From Opitutaceae bacterium (lineage in GTDB: Bacteria > Verrucomicrobiota > Verrucomicrobiia > Opitutales > Opitutaceae), in the NCBI GenBank assembly GCA_015075305.1, contig JABTUS010000006.1, positions 310,001-374,000 on the forward strand: DNA of 64,000 bases. The letters are read 5' to 3'. Positions 1 through 7,690 of the stretch are shown in pieces. A program made the position numbers and the translations under genes. The stretch's first letter is position 1. Every line of letters starts with the position of its first letter. Under the pieces are notes generated by a model. That model was given only the letters and a program-made list of their open reading frames with translations, ran no database searches and had not been told where the DNA came from.

Positions 1-109
1 CGTCAGCGAGCAGGCGGGTGTCGAGTTCGAATGTGACGGGTGACGTGAATTCACCGATCGGATTGGGATCGTCGTCAAGAAACAGCCTGACTGTGCCTTT
101 AGGGTCCAT
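1..109 (-). CDS. Hypothetical protein, 3' part cut by window edge (oxidase operon)
   Basis: Only the first 36 codons are inside the window, starting MDPKGTVRLFLDDDPNPIGE. The ATG lies inside the last codons of the preceding small membrane protein gene, giving an 11-base overlap. That coupling makes it the fourth gene of the ccoN-ccoO operon. The visible part has no signal peptide or membrane segment and reads like the start of a beta-rich domain. I do not recognise the family. The full product cannot be judged from this fragment. Confidence 0.55.
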   Translation of the reverse strand, partial: MDPKGTVRLFLDDDPNPIGEFTSPVTFELDTRLLAD

Positions 110-377
110 AGGAGTCGTGCAGAAGAATGGTTCGTTTGATGTGGGTGGGATTCTGTTCCCCGGGGCGCATGAGGCACTTGATCGCCCAAGCCAGCGCGAA
201 GAACACGATCAAAGCGGCGGCTGCGGCGATGACGTAGTCCAGGCTGCCCTGGGGTCCCGGGCCGTGCGTAAGGCCGCGCAGGAATTTCGGCTGCTCCACG
301 GAGCACATTTCGCAGGCGAACGCCGCGGATTGCACCGCGGGAAGCGTGGAGATCAGAAGGGACAGGCGAGTCTTCAT
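99..377 (-). CDS. Small exported or membrane-anchored protein of the cbb3 oxidase operon
   Basis: The 92-residue product has a signal-like hydrophobic start, then a CEMC motif at residues 22-25 (a CxxC pair), and one strong transmembrane helix at about residues 46-69. The tail is short and charged. Its ATG overlaps the ccoO stop codon (ATGA), and its own end overlaps the next gene, so it is translationally coupled inside the operon. A CxxC pair next to a membrane anchor would fit metal or thiol chemistry during oxidase assembly, but that is inference from context. I do not recognise a named family. Confidence 0.7.
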   Translation of the reverse strand: MKTRLSLLISTLPAVQSAAFACEMCSVEQPKFLRGLTHGPGPQGSLDYVIAAAAALIVFFALAWAIKCLMRPGEQNPTHIKRTILLHDSYGP

Positions 378-1384
378 GGAGCGATGCCCGCAAGGATTTT
401 TGTCACTTCGTCGAGCGGGACTTCGCGGACCTGATTGCCCCAGCTTTGTCGCTCGTGGTTGATGATGGCGTGTATCTGGGCCGGGGTCAGCTTGTTGGTC
501 ACACCAATGGGCGGCATCGCGGGATAACCCTCCTTTTCGCGGGAGGTGTAGCCCTTCATGATGATCGTGAGAATCCGCGTGGGGTCGTCATCCGTCACAA
601 TCGGACTCGCCTTCAGCGGTGGAAATGCGCCCTTCAGTCCCTCGCCGTTCGCCTGATGGCAGGCCTGGCAGTTCGCGGCGTACAGCGTGGTGCCATTGAG
701 GGCTGCGCCTGCACCGGTCCCGCTTGCCGCGGCTTGTGCGCCATTGCCAGGGGATGCCGCGTAGAGGAACGCGGGCGGGGCGGAGCCGTCGGGCAGGGGC
801 GTTTGTTTCAAGGAGAGCAGGTAGGCGACAAGCTGAAGCGCCTCGGGCGAGGCCACAACCTGCCGACCCTCGGGATTGAACGGGGCGGGCACATTGACGA
901 CGGTGTCGCCTGGCGATGTTTCCGTTTTCTCCACAAACAGCCAGGGGTAGGCTGGCATGATGGAGGCGGGCACGACTGAGCGCGGTGCGTAGAGGTGGAG
1001 CAGGTGCCAGACATCGCTGGGCTGACGCGAACCGATTGAGGTGAGATCCGGGCCGGTGCGCTCGGTGCCCATCAAGGTGGCGGTGTTTCGCCAGAGGTCA
1101 GTGCGTCCGATGCCCGCGTAGTCCGCGGCGATGCTCGGGCGCTCGCCCCAGACGCGGTCCATCGCGACATTGCGCACCTGCTGCGTGTGGCAGGCGACGC
1201 ATCCGTTGGCGATGAAGATCGCCTTGCCCTTGAGGGCGTCGCCTGAAAGGGGCTCGGCACCTGGCAGGGGAGCGTAGCTGGCCTGATTGTGAAGGGCCGG
1301 CAGGATGGCGATGGCGATCGTCAGCGAAATGAAGAGTGCGGCGACGGCACTGAAGAGAAGTCTGTGACTGCGATAGAAACTCAT
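374..1384 (-). CDS. ccoO: cbb3-type cytochrome c oxidase subunit II with a second cytochrome c domain (CcoO-like)
   Basis: The protein has 336 residues. An N-terminal membrane anchor (about 9-30) is followed by a CcoO-type haem c site, CVACH at 62-66, with a likely axial methionine in MPAYPW (M143). A Gly/Ala-rich linker (about 205-230) leads to a second class-I cytochrome c domain with CQACH at 239-243 and a likely axial methionine at 290. CcoO normally carries one haem; the second domain resembles one half of CcoP, so this subunit seems to merge parts of CcoO and CcoP. No separate ccoP is visible before the edge. It passes electrons from periplasmic donors to CcoN. The start lies one base after the ccoN stop. 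Confidence 0.9.
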   Translation of the reverse strand: MSFYRSHRLLFSAVAALFISLTIAIAILPALHNQASYAPLPGAEPLSGDALKGKAIFIANGCVACHTQQVRNVAMDRVWGERPSIAADYAGIGRTDLWRNTATLMGTERTGPDLTSIGSRQPSDVWHLLHLYAPRSVVPASIMPAYPWLFVEKTETSPGDTVVNVPAPFNPEGRQVVASPEALQLVAYLLSLKQTPLPDGSAPPAFLYAASPGNGAQAAASGTGAGAALNGTTLYAANCQACHQANGEGLKGAFPPLKASPIVTDDDPTRILTIIMKGYTSREKEGYPAMPPIGVTNKLTPAQIHAIINHERQSWGNQVREVPLDEVTKILAGIAP

Positions 1385-1385
1385 G

Positions 1386-3062
1386 TCAGATCACAGCTCC
1401 TTCCTCGACTGGCGAGGGCGCCTCGTGACGGGCCCCGCCTGCGATCATCTTGTACATGTTATAGGCAAAGATTCCGTGGGAGAGCCACATCAGTGTGCCA
1501 CCGATGGCTCTCCACAGCCAGAACGGCGCCATCAGACTGACCGTCTCGATGAAGGGAACGCCGTCGAGCCAGGCTATTCCGCGGAGTGTTCCGCCCACCA
1601 TCAAAGGAATCGAGTAGAAGAGCAGGCCGATCAGGGCCATCCAGAAGTGGGCGCCGACCGTGGCTTGGGGAGGCTCACGACCGGTCAGCCGGGGTACAAC
1701 GGCATAGATGCAGGCCCAGAGCAGGAAGCTGATGATGCCGTACATCGTCAGGTGGGAATGGGCGACCGTGAAGTCGGTGAAGTGCCAGACGAGATTGGTC
1801 CATCGGAAAGCCTCGGCCGTGCCCTGCAGGGAACCGGTGAAATAGAAGACGACCCCGACAAGGAAGAAGGGCAGGGTGTAGCTGCCACCGATCTTGTGGA
1901 ACGCGCCACGGAAGGTGAGCAGGAAGTTTGCGGTGCCTGCGACGACGGGGATAACCATTCCCATGCTGCCGACGATGGCGATGGTCTGGATCGACCACGG
2001 AATCGAGCTGAACACGAAATGGTGGGTGCCTATGACCGTGTAGAAAAGGATCTGCGTCCAGAAGGCGAGAATGCCCAGGCTGTAGGAGAAGATCGGTGTA
2101 TTGAGCTGCTGCGGGAGGAAGTAGTAGGTCAGGCCCAGCAGGTACATCATGAACCACATGCCCACGCCCTGGTGCATGTAGTAGCCCTGGATGATTGTCT
2201 CGCCCAAACCGTCCTGCCAGAAGGGGAGGTAGGCGACGAGCACGATGGTGATGACGAACATCAGGGCCGCCACCATGTACCAGTTGGAGATGTAGATATC
2301 CGACGTCTGCCGCCGGGCGATTGTCGCGAGGAAATTACAGAGGGCGATGATGATGCCGGAGGCGAACAGAAGCATGATCGGCCAGACATATTCGCGGTAC
2401 TCGCCGCCGCCATTGTTGATGCCGGCCATCAGTGCGAGGCTGCCGAGAACCACGGCGGCGTTCATGAGTCCGAATGTCCACCACCCGGCCTTCATGCTCG
2501 CGAGCCGGACATTCCCCACCCGGGCGACCACATAGTAGCCAAGACCGATCATGGCGAGGGACGCCCAGCCCCAGAAGACGGCGTTGGTGTGCACGGGTCG
2601 CAGGCGTCCGAAGCTCAGCCAGCTCAGATGATCCGCATCGGGAGCGACGAACTTGATGCCCAGGTATTCGCCGACCGTCGTTCCGAAAAGTAGCCAGAAT
2701 GTGGCTGCGCCGAGGTACCAGAGGATCAGACGGGCGAGGGGGGCGTGAATCTCCGGCCGGCGCTGGGCGGCCTTCTTGACCGGCAGGAAACGAATGGTGC
2801 CGCTTTGGTCCACATTGCGAATGAGTGCGGCGGAACGCGTCGATTGATCACCTGCCGATCCGGCCGCCGGTTCGTCCCGATGCAGGTGGTCTCCCGACAC
2901 GCCTCCCGTATGCCGGCGATCGCGCGCGGCGGACAGTTTCAGCCCGATGAGCCAGACGCCCACCGCGAGGGGAATGGCGAGAAGGATTGCTGTGATGACG
3001 ATGCCCGGCTGGCCCCACAGGGGAGGGGCGCTCTGGGCAAGAATGGCTGCGGGATGTGGCAT
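1386..3062 (-). CDS. ccoN: cbb3-type cytochrome c oxidase subunit I (CcoN)
   Basis: This is the haem-copper oxidase catalytic subunit that reduces O2 and pumps protons in the inner membrane. Expected ligand motifs are present: a low-spin haem histidine in RPVHTNAVFWGW, a CuB histidine in YYMHQGVGMWF, the GTHH pair with a tyrosine six residues before it (the cbb3 cross-linked Tyr position), and the haem histidines of FTVAHSHLTMYG. At 558 residues it is about 80 longer than a typical CcoN. The excess is N-terminal: one extra hydrophobic helix (about 18-41) and a polar linker precede the canonical core. It heads the minus-strand operon with ccoO. Confidence 0.93.
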   Translation of the reverse strand: MPHPAAILAQSAPPLWGQPGIVITAILLAIPLAVGVWLIGLKLSAARDRRHTGGVSGDHLHRDEPAAGSAGDQSTRSAALIRNVDQSGTIRFLPVKKAAQRRPEIHAPLARLILWYLGAATFWLLFGTTVGEYLGIKFVAPDADHLSWLSFGRLRPVHTNAVFWGWASLAMIGLGYYVVARVGNVRLASMKAGWWTFGLMNAAVVLGSLALMAGINNGGGEYREYVWPIMLLFASGIIIALCNFLATIARRQTSDIYISNWYMVAALMFVITIVLVAYLPFWQDGLGETIIQGYYMHQGVGMWFMMYLLGLTYYFLPQQLNTPIFSYSLGILAFWTQILFYTVIGTHHFVFSSIPWSIQTIAIVGSMGMVIPVVAGTANFLLTFRGAFHKIGGSYTLPFFLVGVVFYFTGSLQGTAEAFRWTNLVWHFTDFTVAHSHLTMYGIISFLLWACIYAVVPRLTGREPPQATVGAHFWMALIGLLFYSIPLMVGGTLRGIAWLDGVPFIETVSLMAPFWLWRAIGGTLMWLSHGIFAYNMYKMIAGGARHEAPSPVEEGAVI

Positions 3063-3159
3063 GGGTGTGGGAGTGGATCGATTGGAAGGGGCGCTTTGGC
3101 CGTGCGGATTGGAAACAGCTGCTCAGGGTGCGGCGGGCAAATTGGACAAGGAGATCCAA

Positions 3160-3618
3160 TTACTTTCCATCGGACTTCCGGGGCGCCGGTTTCCGTTTCA
3201 GCGCGCCTTCCGCCCGAGGCACCCGCCTGGATCGGGATGGTGCGGCGCCTGGAAGTCTTTCCATCAGGAACGCGCGCAGCGCGACGACATTGTTGTGTTC
3301 GGTGTCGCGCGAACTGAAGAGAAGGGTGACGCGCCCCTTGAGAGCGGCGTTGAGAATCGGCTGCCAGGCTTCCGGGCGGGATTCGAGCTCGATGCGATAG
3401 AGCCGCTGAAATTCCGGCCATCTCACGGGCTGGTGGCTGAACCACTGGCGGAGCGAGGTGCTGGGCGCCACTTCACGCATCCAGCCGTCCAGTTGCGCGG
3501 AATCCTTGCGAAGTCCGCGCGGCCAGAGCCGCTCGGCCAGGATCCTCCGCCCGTCCCCGGGTGAGGCTGACTCGTAGACGCGCTTGATGAGTATTTCGGG
3601 TGGTCGTCCTGGTTTCAT
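3160..3618 (-). CDS. DUF488 family protein
   Basis: The 152-residue protein matches the DUF488 (YeaO-like) family. Its hallmarks are RVYESASPGDGRRILAERLW near the start, followed by LWPRGLRKD, and the later LLFSSRDTEHNNVVALR segment. Family function is not established. The C-terminus is rich in Arg, Lys and Pro. It lies 42 bases downstream of the MarR-type regulator on the same strand and is probably cotranscribed with it. Confidence 0.85.
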   Translation of the reverse strand: MKPGRPPEILIKRVYESASPGDGRRILAERLWPRGLRKDSAQLDGWMREVAPSTSLRQWFSHQPVRWPEFQRLYRIELESRPEAWQPILNAALKGRVTLLFSSRDTEHNNVVALRAFLMERLPGAAPSRSRRVPRAEGALKRKPAPRKSDGK

Positions 3619-3660
3619 GTTTGCGGTGTGGTCCTTGGTGGCCCCTCAATCGGCGACAAT

Positions 3661-4146
3661 TCAATCCTCGATTTCCGGCATGGAGCAGGCCGGGCTGCTG
3701 AACCTGGTCCTCGTGGGAATGCGGGAGGCCGCCTTCTGGAGGAGGGTGGCAAGCTGCGGACCGCATGCACGAAGTTCGTTTCTGTGGACCTGGTACAGCC
3801 TCGCGAGGAGGCGCAGACCCTTTGGCGTGAGCGAAACGTGGACCCGGCGCCGATCCTCCTTTGAGGGCGTGCGTCTGCCCACCTTCATCGCCTCCAGGCG
3901 ATCCACCAGTCCCACCGCGCTGTGATGGGTGACGCGCATGCGCTCGGCGAGTTCGCCGATCGTCACCCAGTCGCGCCCCGGGTGGCCCTGGATGACCAGG
4001 AGCGCCTGGTACTGCTGGGGGGTCACCCCGTGGTTGCGCGCGACATCCGCGCTGAAGCCGAGGAACCTCCGCAGTGCGTAGCGGAATTCCGCGAGCGCCT
4101 CGAGGTCGCGCTTGTTCAGGACTGCAGGTGTCTTTCGGGGAGGCAT
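3661..4146 (-). CDS. MarR family transcriptional regulator
   Basis: The 161-residue protein has a winged helix-turn-helix in the MarR arrangement: a helical start, LAERMRVTHHSAVGLVDRLE as recognition region, and the wing with KEDRRRVHVSLTPKG (the classic DxR wing). The ATG at 4146 gives a normal MarR length; an upstream extension to 4272 would run through the promoter region and is unlikely. It is divergent from the PLP enzyme gene. The 99-base gap holds a perfect inverted repeat next to a consensus -10 box, so it probably represses that operon and possibly itself. The ligand is unknown. Confidence 0.88.
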   Translation of the reverse strand: MPPRKTPAVLNKRDLEALAEFRYALRRFLGFSADVARNHGVTPQQYQALLVIQGHPGRDWVTIGELAERMRVTHHSAVGLVDRLEAMKVGRRTPSKEDRRRVHVSLTPKGLRLLARLYQVHRNELRACGPQLATLLQKAASRIPTRTRFSSPACSMPEIED

Positions 4147-4191
4147 GTGTGGACGGCCGCGCGGATTTGAGGATGATTCGATTTCAATTGC

Positions 4192-4209
4192 ATCGTAATA
4201 CGATATAAT
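4192..4209 (+). promoter_or_regulatory. Palindromic operator overlapping a consensus -10 box, marR / PLP-enzyme divergent promoter
   Basis: Positions 4192-4204 read ATCGTAATACGAT, a perfect 6-1-6 inverted repeat. The perfect -10 hexamer TATAAT at 4204-4209 shares its last base and points toward the gene starting at 4246. A weak -35 candidate lies near 4183-4188. Binding of the adjacent MarR protein here would block RNA polymerase. The site and promoter are seen directly; the pairing with this MarR is inferred. Confidence 0.6.
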
Positions 4210-4245
4210 CAGCATGCAACCACAATCAGCACTCCAGCCAGACAC

Positions 4246-5439
4246 ATGAACGGCATGAAAACCACCCTGCAACCGGCCACGCTGTGCGCGCGGGCCGGCT
4301 CGGAATCACACCGGTCCGGTGCCAATGAGCCGGTACAGCCGCCGATCGTGCAGAGCGCGATCTTCGACCTGGGTGGCACGGAGGATGCGGAGGCCATTTT
4401 TTCCGGGGCGCGAAAGGGGTACGCCTATTCGCGGTTTGGAAACCCCACTGTCGACACGCTGGCAGGCGTCCTCGCGGGATTGGAGGGCGGGGCGGAGGCG
4501 CTGGTGACCAGTTCAGGGAACGCCGCGGCGCTCTGTGCGGTGACGATGGCGATGCACGGGCGGAGCGGCCCGGTGCTGACGCCGCCCGACATTTATGGGG
4601 GAAGCTTTGAGCTGCTGCGCATTCTGGGATCGGCCTACCGCCTTCCCCTGGAGACGGCGGATCCCTCCGATTCGTCCGCGTGGCTCGCGGCTGTCGCGCG
4701 GGCGGGCGTGGTGCTGCTGGAGACCCCGTCGAATCCTGTGATGCGGCTGATCGACCTCGCGGAGACGATAACGCGCGCGCGCCAGGCCGGGGTGCCGGTG
4801 ATCGTGGACAACACGGTGGCGACGCCGCTGGGTCAGCGTCCGCTGGAGATGGGCGCGGACTGGGTGATTCATTCAACCACCAAGTATCTCAACGGGCACG
4901 GCGACCTGATGGGCGGATGCGTTGTTGGCCGCGAGCCGATGACGCGGATGCATCGCTCCATTCACAAGAACCTGGGAGGAACCGTGAATGCCTTCGAAGC
5001 CTGGCTGACCCTGCGCGGGTTGCGGACCTTTGCGCTGCGCATGGAGAGGCATGAGGCGAACGCCCGTGCAATCGCTGAATGGCTGTCGGGGCGGCCGGAG
5101 ATTGCGGCGGTGCACTATCCGGGACTGGCTTCGCATCCCCAGGCATCGTTGTTCCGGCGGCAGATGAGGTCAGCGGGGGGATTGCTTTCGTTTGAATTTT
5201 CGGGTGGCGAGGCGGCGGCGGCCCGATTCATCAACGGTCTCAAACTCGTGATTCATGCTGTGAGCCTTGGAGGACCGGAGACCCTGGTGACGGTCCCGGC
5301 CCGGTCGAGTCATCGCGGCATGACGCCCGAGGCGCGGCGGAGCGGAGGTATCAGCGACGGACTGGTTCGTCTCTCCGCCGGGTTGGAGTCCATCGATGAC
5401 TTGCTGGAAGACATGAGTCGGGCTATTGTCGGCCGCTGA
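4246..5439 (+). CDS. Cys/Met metabolism PLP-dependent enzyme (cystathionine gamma-synthase / beta-lyase / methionine gamma-lyase family)
   Basis: The 397-residue protein is a fold-type I PLP enzyme of the trans-sulfuration family. Visible hallmarks are YSRFGNPT (phosphate and substrate loop, residues 61-68), LVTSSGNAAA (cofactor phosphate loop), D188 in the VDNT motif, and the Schiff-base lysine K213 in STTKYLNGHGD. The C-terminal domain ends with an RLSAGLE motif. Which reaction it runs (synthesis of cystathionine, its cleavage, or methionine gamma-elimination) cannot be settled from sequence alone. A second in-frame ATG lies at 4255. It is divergent from marR and leads a three-gene run with overlapping ends. 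Confidence 0.88.
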   Translation: MNGMKTTLQPATLCARAGSESHRSGANEPVQPPIVQSAIFDLGGTEDAEAIFSGARKGYAYSRFGNPTVDTLAGVLAGLEGGAEALVTSSGNAAALCAVTMAMHGRSGPVLTPPDIYGGSFELLRILGSAYRLPLETADPSDSSAWLAAVARAGVVLLETPSNPVMRLIDLAETITRARQAGVPVIVDNTVATPLGQRPLEMGADWVIHSTTKYLNGHGDLMGGCVVGREPMTRMHRSIHKNLGGTVNAFEAWLTLRGLRTFALRMERHEANARAIAEWLSGRPEIAAVHYPGLASHPQASLFRRQMRSAGGLLSFEFSGGEAAAARFINGLKLVIHAVSLGGPETLVTVPARSSHRGMTPEARRSGGISDGLVRLSAGLESIDDLLEDMSRAIVGR

Positions 5440-5443
5440 CGTC

Positions 5444-5677
5444 ATGAACGCTCTGGATTCAAGCCAATCCCGCCAGTGGCTGCCGCCGCTGCGTCCGCCT
5501 GCGAGGAATGAGGCGGTGGCGTGCGAGCGCTGCGGTGCCTTTGGCACCTATGCGTGGGATGGGATGACGCTTTGTCTGGATTGTTATGCCGCCCAGTGTT
5601 CGTGCTGCAACGAGTTTGAAGATCGCGTCAGCGTCCCGATGGTGCAGAGTGCGCCGTCAAAATCGTCCCATTCATGA
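5444..5677 (+). CDS. Small cysteine-rich (zinc-ribbon-like) protein
   Basis: The 77-residue protein has two Cys groups: CERC at about residues 27-30 and CLDC followed by CSCC at about 47-56, with a conserved-looking YAWDGMTLC between them. That pattern suggests a structural zinc site. The ATG at 5444 lies four bases after the upstream stop, and the stop overlaps the next ATG (ATGA), so all three genes should be translated together. I do not recognise a family and assign no function. Confidence 0.65.
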   Translation: MNALDSSQSRQWLPPLRPPARNEAVACERCGAFGTYAWDGMTLCLDCYAAQCSCCNEFEDRVSVPMVQSAPSKSSHS

Positions 5678-6351
5678 AACCCGTTCTCCATCAGGTTCCC
5701 TACAGCCCGTATTGCATTGCCATAGCAGAGACTCTCAATGCTGCGGGGGTATCCTTTCGCTCGGTGGAGGCACCGCTTCACCGTCGCGAGTCGCTGATCC
5801 GCATCACCGGTGGGAGGTACTATCAGGTACCGACGCTGGTGCACGGGAAGAAGCTTGTGTTTGACGAGTCGCCGGACGGGCTTGATGTGGCCCGTTACAT
5901 CGACAGGGAATTCTGGGGCGGGGGATTGTTTCCGTCTGAGCATGAAGGGATGCAGAGAATCCTCATTCCTCACATTGAGAACGACATTGAGGCGGTGACC
6001 TTTCGTCTGACCGACCCGCTGCGCATACCCAAGATCAAGGATCTCATTGAGCGCACCGAGGCGATACGATTCAAGGAGCGCCGTTTTGGCCGCGGGTGTC
6101 TTGACGCCTGGCGAAAGGAGGCGCCGGCCTTGAAGAAGCAGGCCTATGCGCTTTTCGAGCCCTTCGACCTCATGTTCCGTGGATCACCCTTCATTTTTGG
6201 AATGCGCCCCGTCTATTCCGATTTTGCACTGTCCGGAATCATTGGCGCCTTGACATTTGACGGGCATGTCGCGTTGCCGAAGGGCTTGAAATCCATTGAG
6301 CGCTGGAGGCGGGATTTGAAGCGCTGGCAGCTATGCCGGGCGGTGATTTGA
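5674..6351 (+). CDS. Glutathione S-transferase-like protein
   Basis: The 225-residue protein begins with a thioredoxin-fold GST N-domain: PYSPYCIAIAETLNAAGV as first strand, active-site turn and helix 1, then the YYQVPTLVHGKK cis-proline segment and FDESPDGLDVARYI as the gamma-glutamyl contact region. The C-terminal half is helical, consistent with a GST C-domain. A single Cys sits at the active-site turn (SPYC). Its start overlaps the Cys-rich mini-protein stop. Substrate is unknown; linkage to a sulfur-amino-acid enzyme hints at thiol chemistry. Confidence 0.75.
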   Translation: MKPVLHQVPYSPYCIAIAETLNAAGVSFRSVEAPLHRRESLIRITGGRYYQVPTLVHGKKLVFDESPDGLDVARYIDREFWGGGLFPSEHEGMQRILIPHIENDIEAVTFRLTDPLRIPKIKDLIERTEAIRFKERRFGRGCLDAWRKEAPALKKQAYALFEPFDLMFRGSPFIFGMRPVYSDFALSGIIGALTFDGHVALPKGLKSIERWRRDLKRWQLCRAVI

Positions 6352-6520
6352 AGGGATGACGTACGGCGAGTCTCCGTCCATCTGAACGAATCAGTTGCGG
6401 ACGGCATGTGGCGGAATTCGCCATGCCAAACGAATGGGGGGAATGCAGGCAAAGATGGAGGGGGAATGCATGCAAGGACGGAGGGGCGAACGGGAAACAA
6501 TTTGACCCTTCCACCATCAT

Positions 6521-6548
6521 GGAGGGGCACGCTTTGTCGTGCCCTGGG
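6521..6548 (+). repeat. Hairpin repeat element, copy 1
   Basis: A perfect 7-bp stem GGGCACG / CGTGCCC surrounds a CTTTGT loop, with GGA and TGGGG flanks. It is matched by an inverted copy at 6659-6686 that differs mainly by a C to T and a G to A change on opposite sides of the stem, which keeps the pairing intact. Confidence 0.7.
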
Positions 6549-6658
6549 GACGGTCGGGGAGAAACGGCGTCGGAAGGTCTCACGCGGAGACGCGGAGAAG
6601 AGGGAGTGGGATGTAGGTTTATGAGAAAACTGGCCGGCGTCTTGGCGCGAACCGCGAA

Positions 6659-6686
6659 CCCTGGGCATGACAAAGCATGCCCCTCC
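6659..6686 (-). repeat. Hairpin repeat element, copy 2 (inverted relative to copy 1)
   Basis: Read on the minus strand this has the stem GGGCATG / CATGCCC with the same CTTTGT loop as copy 1. The sixth stem pair is T-A here and C-G in copy 1, a compensatory change. Together with copy 1 it brackets about 110 bases. Confidence 0.7.
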
Positions 6687-6781
6687 AACGGAGGGGGAAT
6701 GCATGCAAGGATGGAGGAGAGAGGGTGCAGGCAAAGATGGAGGGTGCAGGCAACAACGGGGGGGCGTTGCACCGGCGCGGG

Positions 6782-7465
6782 TTAGCGTGAAATGGTGCTT
6801 GGAATTGCGGCCATTACGCGAGCGGTCATGGGATCGCAATGGGCGGCGGAGTAGTCGAAGAGCTCCATTCCCGCCGTCGTTTTCAGAAGCTGCTCCTTGA
6901 GTCCCTCCTTCGCGCGATGAAGGGAGACTTTGACATTGGCAGGTGTTATTCCGAGGCAGGCGGACGTCTCGGCGGTGGAAAGACGCTGGACTTCGCGAAG
7001 TACATAGACGGCGCGGTGGGAACGCGGAAGTTTCCGGATGGCTTGTTCGAGAAGAGCTTTCATTTCTGCCAGGTTGAGGGATTCGGAGGCGGAAGGTTCG
7101 GGCGATTCCTGTTTCTCAAGACCTGCGCACTCCGGGGACGGCTCGGCCTTGAAGCGCCTTTCCCTGCGGATGAGCATGAGGCACTCGTTGATCATGATGC
7201 GCGTGAGCCAGGTCGAGAAGGCGGCGGAGCCTTTGAAGCGATTCAAGTTCCTGAACGCCTTTATGTAGGCATTCTGCATGGCATCCTCGACCTGCGTGTG
7301 ATTGTGCAGGTAGGCCATGCCGACCCTGTAGAGCTGTGGATTGTAGCGTCGGACGATGATGCGAAACATCCCGTTGTCTCCACGGAGGACACCGTTTACG
7401 GCGGCAAGATCGGGGATGTCCGGATGGTACTCCAGGGATTCGGCATTTTGGGCGGCAGCTGGCAT
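6782..7465 (-). CDS. ECF-family RNA polymerase sigma factor
   Basis: The 227-residue product has the two sigma-70 regions of ECF factors. Region 2 contains HNHTQVEDAMQNAYIKAFRN and the FSTWLTRIMINECLMLIRR stretch; region 4 contains LPRSHRAVYVLREVQRLS and a helix-turn-helix ending ITPANVKVSLHRAKEGL. I prefer the ATG at 7465 over a GTG at 7489. About 25 extra residues follow region 4 with one Cys and one His. No anti-sigma gene is adjacent; the divergent neighbour is a DoxX-like membrane protein, which may be in its regulon. Confidence 0.9.
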   Translation of the reverse strand: MPAAAQNAESLEYHPDIPDLAAVNGVLRGDNGMFRIIVRRYNPQLYRVGMAYLHNHTQVEDAMQNAYIKAFRNLNRFKGSAAFSTWLTRIMINECLMLIRRERRFKAEPSPECAGLEKQESPEPSASESLNLAEMKALLEQAIRKLPRSHRAVYVLREVQRLSTAETSACLGITPANVKVSLHRAKEGLKEQLLKTTAGMELFDYSAAHCDPMTARVMAAIPSTISR

Positions 7466-7690
7466 GGTTCGGATTGGATGCAATCGCACGTGAGATGGTT
7501 ACAGCATTTCACGAATCCGGCTGATACCTTTGACACCGCGAATCGCAGTTCTGGGGCGCTGTGCAGTCGAAGGATGGGCAAGCGGTGAAGGCGGCATGCA
7601 TGGCTTCGATGTAACCGGCGCGCAGCATTTGGCATCGAATGTACAGGACAGCCATAACGGCACCATCCACTCAACCATCAAAATCAAATC

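Larger units (their letters stand above)
6352..6781. repeat. Repeat-rich intergenic region between convergent genes
   Basis: The 430 bases between the GST-like gene and the sigma factor gene (convergent) hold no credible gene. They contain two hairpin elements in opposite orientation (listed separately), a 28-base direct repeat present twice with one mismatch (6457-6484 and 6690-6717), and degenerate shorter copies around 6441-6461 and 6725-6760 built on the theme TGCAGGCAAAGATGGAGG. A Cys/Gly-rich open frame at 6408-6785 is a by-product of these repeats. Confidence 0.75.

Noticed and set aside
1383-2693. 436-residue open frame antisense to ccoN
   Set aside because: Composition is typical of a GC-rich shadow frame (many Asp, Glu, Gly, His), there are no family motifs, and it lies fully inside the clear ccoN gene.
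6408-6785. 125-residue Gly/Cys-rich open frame in the repeat region
   Set aside because: It is made by the repeated GGAGGGGGAATGCATGC-type units and hairpins, with no protein-like composition.
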